A stretch of 10,426 bases of DNA, taken from CAZVYN01 sp964631125. GTDB taxonomy: Bacteria; Eisenbacteria; RBG-16-71-46; CAIMUX01. A program made the translations under genes and the position numbers. Positions 1-5,933 of the stretch are shown here, in pieces (within the stretch, counting starts at the first letter, position 1; every line of letters starts with the position of its first letter). The stretch lies in contig CAZVYN010000108.1 in NCBI GenBank assembly GCA_964631125.1, positions 1-10,426 on the forward strand, read 5' to 3'. The notes under the pieces are model-generated. The model saw only the letters and a program-made list of their open reading frames with translations. It searched no databases and was not told the DNA's origin.

Positions 1-1
1 C

Positions 2-1393
2 GGCGCCTGCTGCTTCGAGGGTCACTTCGCGCCGTGCCAGTTGCTGACCGAGATCGAGTGCACGGATGCGTCCGGGACCTTCTCGGGCGTCGGCACGAGC
101 TGCAATCCGAACCTCTGTCCGGAGTCGCCGGCGGCGTGCTGCTTCGATGACGGCTCTTGCCAGATGCTCACGCCGAACGATTGCGCGTTGGCCGGCGGCG
201 GGTACTACAACGGCGACTGCGATCCGAATCCGTGTCCGCAGCCGACGGGCGCTTGCTGCGTCGACTACGTCTGCTCGCTGACGACGGCGGCTGACTGCGC
301 CGGCGACTACTACGGCAACGGCACTGCCTGCGACCCGACCCCGTGCCCGCCGCCACCGACGACCGGCGCCTGCTTCTTCCCGAACGACGGGGGCGACTGC
401 TCGGAGCTCACGGAAGCGAACTGCGAAAAGAATGGCGGCGTCTATGGCGGCGACGGCACGCAGTGCGGCGACTTCGGCTCCGGCGCATGCTGCATCGATC
501 AGGTGTGCATCATCGGACCCTTGTTCTACTGCCAGAACATCGGCGGGAACTACTTGGGTGACGACAGCAGCTGCGATCCGAGTCCGTGCCTCACGCCGGT
601 CGGCGCCTGCTGTTACATCGACGGATCGTGCCTAGTCCAGACCCTCGACGAGTGCGAGGTCCCGGGCGACGGCGGCACTGAGGTTTCGCGCGGCGGCGGC
701 GTTTACCAAGGCGACGGCTCCGACTGCGATCCAAATCCGTGCCCGCAGCCGATCGGCGCATGCTGCGTCGACTACTTCTGCACGCTGACGACCGAGGCGG
801 ACTGCTTCGGCGACTTCTACGGCGTCTTCTCGGCTTGCGAGCCGACGCCGTGCCCGGTTCCGACCGGCGCTTGCTGCTACCCGGACGGCGCCTGTTCTGT
901 CACCACCGAGGTGCAGTGCGAGGGCGGCCCGATCAGCGGGATCCTCGGCGTGTACCAGGGCGACGGTACGGACTGCGACCCGAATCCGTGTCCGCAGCCG
1001 CCGGCCACCGGCGCCTGCTGCGCGGCGGTCGGTTCGTGCACGGTCGTGACCGCGGCGGATTGCGCTCTCAGCGGCAGCGCCTACCAGGGCGATCTCACCG
1101 TCTGCGACCCGAATCCGTGTCCGCAGCCGCCGACGACCGGTGCGTGCTGCTTCCGTCTGGGGAACATGTGCCGTGACCTGACCCCGGCGCAGTGCACCTC
1201 GGCGCGAGGCACGTTCAAGGGTCTCGGCACCGACTGCGATCCGAACCCGTGTGGCGCTCCGCGCAATGACGCGGTCGCCCCCGGCGCGTGCTGTCTCGAA
1301 GACGGCTCGTGCGTCTCGCTCTCCGAGAGCGAGTGCGCGAGTCAGAGCGGAATCTTCTCGGGTATCGGCGCGGACTGCGAGCTGCAGGGCTGC
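2..1393 (+). repeat. Eleven tandem six-cysteine protein repeats
   Basis: The first four units begin at 2, 131, 248 and 365, a fifth at 482, and six more follow to the last cysteine codon at 1391-1393. Typical units are 36-43 codons; unit 6 carries about eleven extra residues rich in Gly, Ser and Glu. Units 3 and 7 are a distinct subtype (GACCVDY then C, L-T-T, A-D-C). The nucleotide stretch coding C-D-P-N-P-C-P-Q-P is nearly identical in several units (around 218-243, 725-750, 976-1002 and 1104-1131), which indicates recent duplication or conversion at the DNA level. Confidence 0.9.
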
Positions 1394-1441
1394 GACGCCG
1401 AGAAGAGCACGTGGGGTTCGATCAAGAACCGCTACCGCTAG
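2..1441 (+). CDS. Exported cysteine-rich tandem-repeat protein, 3' part (5' end outside window)
   Basis: The reading frame is open to the left edge, and the first visible codons (GACC at 2-13) already match the repeat, so the start codon and any signal peptide lie upstream. About 479 residues are visible, forming eleven units of 36-51 residues. The pattern is G-A-C-C-x(4-7)-C-x(7-8)-C-x(10-25)-C-x-P-x-x-C, often ending C-D-P-N-P-C-P-Q-P. Ten units have six cysteines and one has four, giving 64 in all, far too many for a cytoplasmic protein and suggesting a disulfide-stabilised extracellular fibre or surface protein. Similar GACC...DGSC repeats occur in secreted proteins of Planctomycetes and related environmental bacteria; no function is established that I know of. 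The protein ends in K-S-T-W-G-S-I-K-N-R-Y-R, a tail unlike the repeats and possibly a sorting tag. The stop is TAG at 1439-1441, followed by a strong hairpin. Confidence 0.9.
   Translation, partial: GACCFEGHFAPCQLLTEIECTDASGTFSGVGTSCNPNLCPESPAACCFDDGSCQMLTPNDCALAGGGYYNGDCDPNPCPQPTGACCVDYVCSLTTAADCAGDYYGNGTACDPTPCPPPPTTGACFFPNDGGDCSELTEANCEKNGGVYGGDGTQCGDFGSGACCIDQVCIIGPLFYCQNIGGNYLGDDSSCDPSPCLTPVGACCYIDGSCLVQTLDECEVPGDGGTEVSRGGGVYQGDGSDCDPNPCPQPIGACCVDYFCTLTTEADCFGDFYGVFSACEPTPCPVPTGACCYPDGACSVTTEVQCEGGPISGILGVYQGDGTDCDPNPCPQPPATGACCAAVGSCTVVTAADCALSGSAYQGDLTVCDPNPCPQPPTTGACCFRLGNMCRDLTPAQCTSARGTFKGLGTDCDPNPCGAPRNDAVAPGACCLEDGSCVSLSESECASQSGIFSGIGADCELQGCDAEKSTWGSIKNRYR
1406..1438 (+). other. 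Putative C-terminal sorting or anchoring tag (STWGSIKNRYR)
   Basis: The last eleven codons encode a short tail with Trp, two basic-aromatic residues and a final Tyr-Arg. It lies after the last cysteine repeat and shares nothing with the repeat consensus. From memory, similar T-W-G-x-[IVL]-K-x-x-Y-R tails end other exported proteins in Eisenbacteria-like genomes; I could not check this. A sorting role is an inference by analogy with other short C-terminal signals. Confidence 0.35.
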
Positions 1442-1467
1442 CACTCGCTGGCAGTAGAGATAGCTGA

Positions 1468-1506
1468 GAAGAGGCCCGGGTCCCGATGAGGGATCCGGGC
1501 CTCTTC
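1468..1506. terminator. Strong bidirectional hairpin between convergent genes
   Basis: The arms 1468-1484 and 1490-1506 pair over 17 bp with a single G-U wobble (in the + strand transcript) and a 5-nt loop (GATGA). The stem begins GAAGAGGCCCGG. It lies 27 nt after the stop of the cysteine-rich gene and 36 nt beyond the end of the convergent gene on the other strand, so it can serve both. There is no long T tract; GCGTTT follows on the + side, so it may work as a weak intrinsic terminator or as an mRNA 3'-end stabiliser. Confidence 0.8.
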
Positions 1507-1541
1507 GCGTTTGCCGGACGGTCGCCGCCGCCGGGGTGTGC

Positions 1542-4500
1542 TCAGCGAATCATGAGGATGGTTCTCGCTCGCTCGCGCGGTCCGGCCCGCCAACGAGCGA
1601 CGTAGACGCCGGCGGGCAGCGTTCGCCCGCCGGCGTCTCGTCCGTCCCAGGTCCATCGGTGAGGTTGAGCGCCGGGGCGCAGGAACACTCGACGAATCTG
1701 CCGACCGGCGATGTCGAAGATGGTCAGCTCGCCTTCCGCGGCGGCGCCGGCCGAGAGTTCGAAGACCACGTCGCCGCGCGCGGGGTTCGGCCACGGTTGG
1801 ATGAACGAGAACGGCGATCGAGTGAGATCCCGCGTGTCGTTCGAGTCGGTCCCGTCGGTCCCGTCGGTCCCGTCGGTGGAGATAGAGAACTCGGCCGTTT
1901 CCACCGAGCGGCCGTCCTCGCCCCGCAGGTCGTAGGCGATACGCAGGGAGTTGGGGGCGCCGTCGATGGCATCGTTCCCGATCGCAGTTCGACTCAGGTG
2001 GACCGTGGCGAGCAGGCCGCTCCCCGAGACGACCGGGGCCAAGGGGTCGAGGCGCGTGATGCCGATGTCGGCGCGTCCGTCGCGGGTGGTCGCCAGGAAG
2101 AGTTGCGTACGGCCCGGTTCGCCGAACCAGTCGCCCGGTTCGATGCGAGCGGTCCAGCGTGTGGCGTCGAAGTCGAGGGTGAGATGGGCGCCCATCAGGT
2201 CGCAGACGGAGACGGCCTCGAGGGTGAGCGTGAGGGAGGTGGGGTTGGGGGGCTGGGTGGCGAGTGTGGTGAGCGTGGCGAGAATGGAAACGTTGGAAGC
2301 AGACTCAGGCGCGTGGAGGGCAGAGGACGGAGTGCGCGAAGCGCGCGCTCCGCTACTGGTATTCCATCCGGTCTGCACGAAGAACGAAGCCTGGCTGGTG
2401 AAGGCGACGATGTCGTCGACGTTCCAACGTCGATCGGGATGCGGCCAGAGGTTCGGCGTCGTGCGCGTGACGGGGCCTAAGTCGGAGATCGGGTCTTGCA
2501 CGAAGTTGCGGCCGTTCCAGCCGAGCGTGAAGACCAGTTGGTCGTCGAAGTCGATGCGCCCGTCGGGCCGCGGCTCTAAGTGTGGCGCGGTGGAGTCCGC
2601 GCCTTCGTCGGTCGTGGCGATGTCGCCGAGATAGCCGACGCGCAGATCGAGCGAGCGGACGCGCCAGGGCGGATCGGGGGGAGAGCCGGCGCGGAGAAGG
2701 CCGCAGCGGGTGGGATCCAACGCGAGCCGACCGACCCGCCAACGTTGCGTCGCGGTGATCGCCTCGGGCCGCGCGCGCAACAAGATGGTGGCGATGTCGT
2801 GCGGTCCCGGACGAGTGAGACCGACCGGGACGCCGGTGACCGACGCATCGACCGTGAAGCGTCCCGCCACATTGTCGTAGCTGTGCGAGAAGACTGTTTC
2901 GGTCGCGCCGAGCCCATCCCACGCCGCGCCGGCGGTGACGCCCACGATCTCGACCAACCCGGGATCGAAGGTCCCACCGAAACCGGCGCCGATCACGCTG
3001 TCGGGGAAGACGACCTGGAGCGAGACCGCGCGTTCGAGTCCGTTCTGCAAGAGCAAGACGCCGTCGCCATCGAGGGCGTCGCGAGCTTGCAGCGCGGTCG
3101 AGAGCGACGAGTCGATGGTGAGGATCTCGCTGAGGTCGGTCTGGTCCCATGCCACCGTGTTGTTGCTCGGGTCTTGCAAGCGCGCGAACAGGAAGTAGTC
3201 GCCGTCGGGCGGCGGGCCGCCGGGGGAATCGGCGAAGCGCCAGAACACGCTGCGCGCCTGCGGCGAGACGACGCCGGGAGCGAAGCAGGCGCGCGCCGTC
3301 GCGAAGTCGAAGTTCGGTTTCAGATCGACGTAGAAGTCGACCCATCCGCCGAGCGGCGCGAAGCGTGTCTCGAAGCTGATCTCATAGCCGGAGCCGGGTG
3401 GAACACGCGCGGGCAGCGCGCTGCCGCCGACGGTCGAGAGTTCGATGATCGGCGCGGGGGAGGGCTCGAACTTCGTGACCACGCCGCGCGCGTCGTCGGC
3501 CGCATAGAGATCGAGCACGCCGTCGGCTTGCAGGTAGGTGAGTCCGTGGGGAGAGACGAAGCGACCGAGTTGATTGCCGGGTCCGCCCGACGTTCGCACG
3601 AGGATCGGCTCGCGATGTGAGCCGGGAGTGTCGACCTCGAGATCCTCGAAGAAGACGAGACGGCGACCTTGGAGATCGCTCACCGCGAGATGCACGCGGC
3701 CGCTCGCGTCGCGCGCGACGGCGAGATCGACCGGCGCGAAGGTCTCCGGTCCTGACGACGGGTGGAGGCGCCAGGCGACGATCGGCTCGACGCGCGCCTC
3801 CAGTCCGAGGAGCGGTTCGGCGGGGAAGAACGCCAGTTTCTGCAGTCGCAAGTTGCCGGTATCGGCCACGTAGAGGTCGAACCGATTCAGGACTGCGTTC
3901 CAGCGCGCCGCGATGCCGCGCGGGGCCGTGAAGCGGCCCAGTCCCGTGCCGCTCTCGCCGAAGCGCACGATGTCGGGCGAAGTCGTGTAGCGGAACGAGA
4001 GCTCCGTGTCGGCTGGCGGGATCTCTCCGTGGATGCCGTCGCCGAAGAGCACGCGGCCGAGGCGATCGTCGACACTGAAGACCGGATCGCTCGGTCCCGC
4101 GATCTCGAGTTCGTCGACGCGGCGCCAGCTGCGAGCGGAGCCGTCGGGGTCGAAGATGATCTCGTCGAGTGTTGCCTCGCGCAGCCCCTGCGCGAGGGTT
4201 CGGAAGCTCCAGTTTTCTTGTGTAGCACCGGGTGTCCTCACCCGGTGCTCCGTGTATCCCAGCGCTCCGACGGTCCCCGGCGCAGTCGGCTGCGCCTGCG
4301 TCTCGTACTCGTCACCCGGCAACCAATCCCCGGCCCATGTCCCGACCGCCATGGCCGCGCCCGCTAACGCCACCACCTTCAAGCGGTCGGCTCCGGTATC
4401 CGCCACGAAAAGAAACCGGGCGGCCTCAGCCCGCCCCGTCCTTACATACGTAGCGCCGTCCTGCCAGGCCCCTGCGTTCAGCGCCAGTCTCACCCCAGGA

Positions 4501-5654
4501 ACTCCGTAGAACGGATCCGCCATCGCCCCCACACTCGCCCCCTCCACCACCGCTCGCCCTGTCACCACATCGGTGATCCCCACCACCCCCGCCGCCACGT
4601 CGACCCGATAGCTCCGCCCCGTCACCAGATTCGCGTCGACCACCACCGCGCCGCCCACCGCGAACGGCCCGCCCGCGCCGTCGACCCAGGCCGTCGCGCC
4701 GCGTCCGCCCGGTCGCTCCGCCACGGCGACGTCGTGCGGCCGATGCAATCGATCCCCATACCGCTCTCCCGCCGTCACGCCGCCCGACTCATCCACGGCG
4801 AACGAGAAGAGCTGTTCGTCGGAATCGCGGTCGCTCTCGCCTGCGTCGAGCAGGAAGAGCAGATCGCCCGTGCTGTCCGCGGGATCGGGGGAGAGAGCCA
4901 AGGAGCGCGGCTCGTCCCATTGGAGCGGGCCGCCCGAGAGTTCGTCGATCGTCGTGCGCGTGAAGTCGAGCGATCCGTGATGGAGACCCAAGTCGACGTC
5001 GCCATAGCCGACGGAGGGCGGGTCGAGTCCAGCGTCGCGCAGATCGGTCAGCAGATAGCGAAGGTGGAACGGACGAGTCTGCGAGAGGGCGCCGGGGGGA
5101 AAGCGGAACTCGGGGTGATCGCTCGTCGCGCCGTAGTCGACGGTGTAGACATGTTGCTCGGCAGCAAAGCCGCCGAGTTCCTCGACCCGCTCCCAACGCA
5201 CCCCTTCGATCACCACGATCTCCGAGAACGGAATAACCCACCGCTGCGGCGCCCCGAGGAACTCCGGCGGCCGGATCACCACATCGGAGTACTCACCCGC
5301 GCCCGGCGTCGGATCGAACTCGAGATCGCCCTGACTCCACGACCGCTCGGTCGCGTTCACCTCGAACGCGACGACACGATGTCGCCCTGCATCGAGCACG
5401 TAGACCACCTCGCGACCGTCATGCGTCCGCGCCGCGACGGCGCGAGGTTGGATGAACGGGAGGCCTTCGGGCTCGGGCGCGATGCGTTGAGGCTCGGTCT
5501 CTGTGTGTCGCACGACGAAGGAGACGCCGTTCCATTCGAGCGTCGGCTCGTACTGGGAACCGGCGCGCGCGGGATGTTCGAAGAACGATCCCCCGAGCAG
5601 CATGCTCACGAGCAGCATGCTCACGGGCACGCCGATTCGCATGCGACGCGGCAT
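1542..5654 (-). CDS. Secreted multidomain protein: NHL beta-propeller, cohesin/dockerin-like modules, FlgD-like C-terminal Ig domain
   Basis: This 1370-residue protein starts at an ATG preceded by GAGAGGGGG, a good purine-rich ribosome binding site. Residues 1-31 are a signal peptide: Arg-rich start, hydrophobic V-S-M-L-L repeated twice, and an A-R-A cleavage motif. NHL-type blades are seen at about 67-100, 245-290, 303-314 continued at 413-430, 572-611, 639-672 and 696-732 (signature L-Y-V-A-D-T-G-N). A module with W-x-R-V-[ED]-E-L occurs twice (138-206, 492-560); the second copy has the FGDG...PP motif. Residues 735-850 look Ig-like. Cohesin-like domains are at about 855-965 and 1125-1223, the latter with G-S-G-L-L-A-T-V-H-L. 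A dockerin-like pair is at 1005-1095 (D-G-R-I-D-F-D-D-Q-L-V-F; W-N-V-D-D-I-V-A-F). The C-terminus (1284-1370) is a FlgD-type Ig domain with P-W-P-N-P-A-R, W-D-G-R-D and L-P-A-G-V-Y. Such C-termini often direct export or attachment in FCB-group bacteria. Substrate unknown; no catalytic domain was recognised. Confidence 0.88.
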   Translation of the reverse strand: MPRRMRIGVPVSMLLVSMLLGGSFFEHPARAGSQYEPTLEWNGVSFVVRHTETEPQRIAPEPEGLPFIQPRAVAARTHDGREVVYVLDAGRHRVVAFEVNATERSWSQGDLEFDPTPGAGEYSDVVIRPPEFLGAPQRWVIPFSEIVVIEGVRWERVEELGGFAAEQHVYTVDYGATSDHPEFRFPPGALSQTRPFHLRYLLTDLRDAGLDPPSVGYGDVDLGLHHGSLDFTRTTIDELSGGPLQWDEPRSLALSPDPADSTGDLLFLLDAGESDRDSDEQLFSFAVDESGGVTAGERYGDRLHRPHDVAVAERPGGRGATAWVDGAGGPFAVGGAVVVDANLVTGRSYRVDVAAGVVGITDVVTGRAVVEGASVGAMADPFYGVPGVRLALNAGAWQDGATYVRTGRAEAARFLFVADTGADRLKVVALAGAAMAVGTWAGDWLPGDEYETQAQPTAPGTVGALGYTEHRVRTPGATQENWSFRTLAQGLREATLDEIIFDPDGSARSWRRVDELEIAGPSDPVFSVDDRLGRVLFGDGIHGEIPPADTELSFRYTTSPDIVRFGESGTGLGRFTAPRGIAARWNAVLNRFDLYVADTGNLRLQKLAFFPAEPLLGLEARVEPIVAWRLHPSSGPETFAPVDLAVARDASGRVHLAVSDLQGRRLVFFEDLEVDTPGSHREPILVRTSGGPGNQLGRFVSPHGLTYLQADGVLDLYAADDARGVVTKFEPSPAPIIELSTVGGSALPARVPPGSGYEISFETRFAPLGGWVDFYVDLKPNFDFATARACFAPGVVSPQARSVFWRFADSPGGPPPDGDYFLFARLQDPSNNTVAWDQTDLSEILTIDSSLSTALQARDALDGDGVLLLQNGLERAVSLQVVFPDSVIGAGFGGTFDPGLVEIVGVTAGAAWDGLGATETVFSHSYDNVAGRFTVDASVTGVPVGLTRPGPHDIATILLRARPEAITATQRWRVGRLALDPTRCGLLRAGSPPDPPWRVRSLDLRVGYLGDIATTDEGADSTAPHLEPRPDGRIDFDDQLVFTLGWNGRNFVQDPISDLGPVTRTTPNLWPHPDRRWNVDDIVAFTSQASFFVQTGWNTSSGARASRTPSSALHAPESASNVSILATLTTLATQPPNPTSLTLTLEAVSVCDLMGAHLTLDFDATRWTARIEPGDWFGEPGRTQLFLATTRDGRADIGITRLDPLAPVVSGSGLLATVHLSRTAIGNDAIDGAPNSLRIAYDLRGEDGRSVETAEFSISTDGTDGTDGTDSNDTRDLTRSPFSFIQPWPNPARGDVVFELSAGAAAEGELTIFDIAGRQIRRVFLRPGAQPHRWTWDGRDAGGRTLPAGVYVARWRAGPRERARTILMIR
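1545..1805 (-). other. FlgD-like Ig domain at the C-terminus of the propeller protein
   Basis: Residues 1284-1370 carry the hallmarks of this family: N-P-A-R near the start, I-F-D-I-A-G-R-Q-I in the middle, then W-D-G-R-D-A-G-G-R and L-P-A-G-V-Y before a final R-x-I-L-M-I-R strand. Related domains act as C-terminal secretion or attachment signals, including the type IX secretion signals of Bacteroidetes. Whether this organism uses type IX secretion cannot be told from the window. Confidence 0.8.
1845..1877. repeat. 9-nt tandem repeat (GTCGGTCCC) coding a Gly-Thr-Asp linker
   Basis: Three exact copies occupy 1845-1853, 1854-1862 and 1863-1871, followed by a 6-nt partial copy. On the coding (minus) strand they encode D-G-T-D-G-T-D-G-T-D, which bridges the second cohesin-like domain and the FlgD-like domain. 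The exact identity suggests recent slippage. The Asp content fits an extended, perhaps calcium-binding linker. Confidence 0.85.
1986..2282 (-). other. Second cohesin-like domain
   Basis: Residues 1125-1223 show the cohesin layout: an opening strand with L-T-L-T-L-E-A-V-S-V, then M-G-A-H-L-T-L-D-F-D, a central D-G-R-A-D-I-G-I-T-R-L strand, and the closing S-G-S-G-L-L-A-T-V-H-L. The call rests on motif order read by eye. Confidence 0.65.
2370..2642 (-). other. Dockerin-like paired calcium-loop segment
   Basis: Residues 1005-1095 begin G-Y-L-G-D-I and contain P-D-G-R-I-D-F-D-D-Q-L-V-F, then a second P-D-R-R-W-N-V-D-D-I-V-A-F. The paired D-G-x-[IV]-x-x-D-D-[LI]-x-x-[FA] pattern resembles the two EF-hand-like loops of dockerins; in the second loop Arg-Trp replaces the usual Gly-x. 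It sits between the two cohesin-like domains. Confidence 0.6.
2760..3092 (-). other. First cohesin-like domain
   Basis: Residues 855-965 show A-V-S-L-Q-V-V-F-P, G-G-T-F-D-P-G-L-V-E-I-V-G-V, a Gly-Arg-containing central strand (A-G-R-F-T-V-D-A-S), and the closing H-D-I-A-T-I-L-L-R. This is a weaker match than the second copy, and it lacks the S-G-S-G-x-L-A signature (G-P-H-D-I-A-T stands in its place). Confidence 0.5.
3975..4181 (-). other. W-x-R-V...FGDG...PP module, intact copy
   Basis: Residues 492-560 contain W-R-R-V-D-E-L, V-F-S-V-D-D, L-F-G-D-G-I-H-G and I-P-P-A-D-T followed by L-S-F-R-Y. The order resembles the beta-rich start of phage-tail baseplate-J-type proteins, where FGDG and PP motifs recur, but no tail genes are nearby, so only the fold may be shared. 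A degenerate copy lies at residues 138-206 (5037-5243). Confidence 0.5.
4224..4249. repeat. Perfect 10-bp palindrome lying in frame inside the propeller gene
   Basis: Arms AGCACCGGGT (4224-4233) and ACCCGGTGCT (4240-4249) flank a 6-nt loop, GTCCTC. On the coding strand it encodes E-H-R-V-R-T-P-G-A-T (residues 469-478) without breaking the frame. A terminator in the middle of a gene makes no sense, so a dispersed palindromic element inserted in frame is the better reading. Confidence 0.75.
4418..4436. repeat. Second, imperfect palindrome in frame (codes G-R-A-E-A-A-R)
   Basis: GGGCGGC at 4418-4424 pairs with GCCCGCCC at 4429-4436 (one bulged base) around the loop CTCA. On the coding strand it reads GGGCGGGCTGAGGCCGCCC, residues 407-413. 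Its centre resembles that of the palindrome 170 nt away: GGGCTGAGG here and GGGTGAGG there. Confidence 0.55.
5037..5243 (-). other. W-x-R-V module, degenerate N-terminal copy
   Basis: Residues 138-206 read E-I-V-V...W-E-R-V-E-E-L...V-Y-T-V-D...F-R-F-P-P...F-H-L-R-Y. This matches the copy at residues 492-560 position by position, but the FGDG turn is lost. Internal duplication within the propeller region is the simplest reading. Confidence 0.45.
5595..5624. repeat. Exact 15-nt tandem duplication inside the signal-peptide code
   Basis: GAGCAGCATGCTCAC occurs twice in direct contact (5595-5609 and 5610-5624). On the coding strand it gives V-S-M-L-L-V-S-M-L-L, the hydrophobic core of the signal peptide. 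Without the second copy the core would be unusually short, so the duplication may have improved export. Confidence 0.9.
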
Positions 5655-5790
5655 CGATCCCCCTCTCGCACGGCCGCGTGGGCGGGCTCGCGCGCGGGTC
5701 GCGTTGCAGGAGGCGCGCCAGAGTCGCGAAGTCGAGACGGGCGGCGAAACTAGCCGGGCGGGACGCCCGTTGCGCGTGAGTCGGAAGCTG

Positions 5791-5825
5791 CGACGCGCAG
5801 GGTCGATCGTGCAGGTTGCGCGTCG
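5791..5825. promoter_or_regulatory. Perfect 9-bp inverted repeat, possible operator or leader hairpin
   Basis: CGACGCGCA (5791-5799) and TGCGCGTCG (5817-5825) are exact reverse complements separated by 17 nt. The right arm overlaps the candidate -35 of the receptor promoter, which would suit a repressor operator. In 70+ percent GC DNA such repeats also arise by chance. Confidence 0.4.
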
Positions 5826-5844
5826 GGAACGAGGCGGGTACGGT
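5816..5844 (+). promoter_or_regulatory. Weak candidate promoter for the TonB receptor gene
   Basis: TTGCGC, a 17-nt spacer and TACGGT resemble -35 and -10 boxes; the -10 matches consensus at only three of six positions. It lies about 90 nt upstream of the start codon. Confidence 0.22.
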
Positions 5845-5928
5845 TTCGCGTCCCTCCTGCCTGCTGAACAACATGAACCGCGGCAGCTCGCGCCGACTTC
5901 CGACGAGCGCGGGGCCGACCGGGTTTCT

Positions 5929-5933
5929 AGGAG
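5929..5933 (+). promoter_or_regulatory. Ribosome binding site of the TonB receptor gene
   Basis: AGGAG sits 3 nt before the ATG at 5937. This is a shorter gap than usual, but it is the only purine-rich site near this start and it supports the start chosen. Confidence 0.6.

Noticed and set aside
1536..3620. Open frames on the plus strand (about 230-350 codons) opposite the propeller gene
   Set aside because: They overlap the 1370-residue gene, whose frame has a signal peptide and recognisable domains; the plus-strand translations are low-complexity Gly/Arg/Glu-rich.
3975..4181. Prophage or contractile injection system remnant, from the FGDG motif
   Set aside because: No other tail, sheath or baseplate genes are present, and the segment is embedded in a secreted propeller protein.
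4224..4249. Internal terminator or gene boundary at the perfect palindrome
   Set aside because: The frame continues unbroken on both sides with propeller-type sequence, and no T tract follows.
4734..5753. 339-codon plus-strand frame running into the divergent intergenic region
   Set aside because: It is antisense to the N-terminal part of the propeller gene, has no recognisable motif, and no ribosome binding site was noticed.
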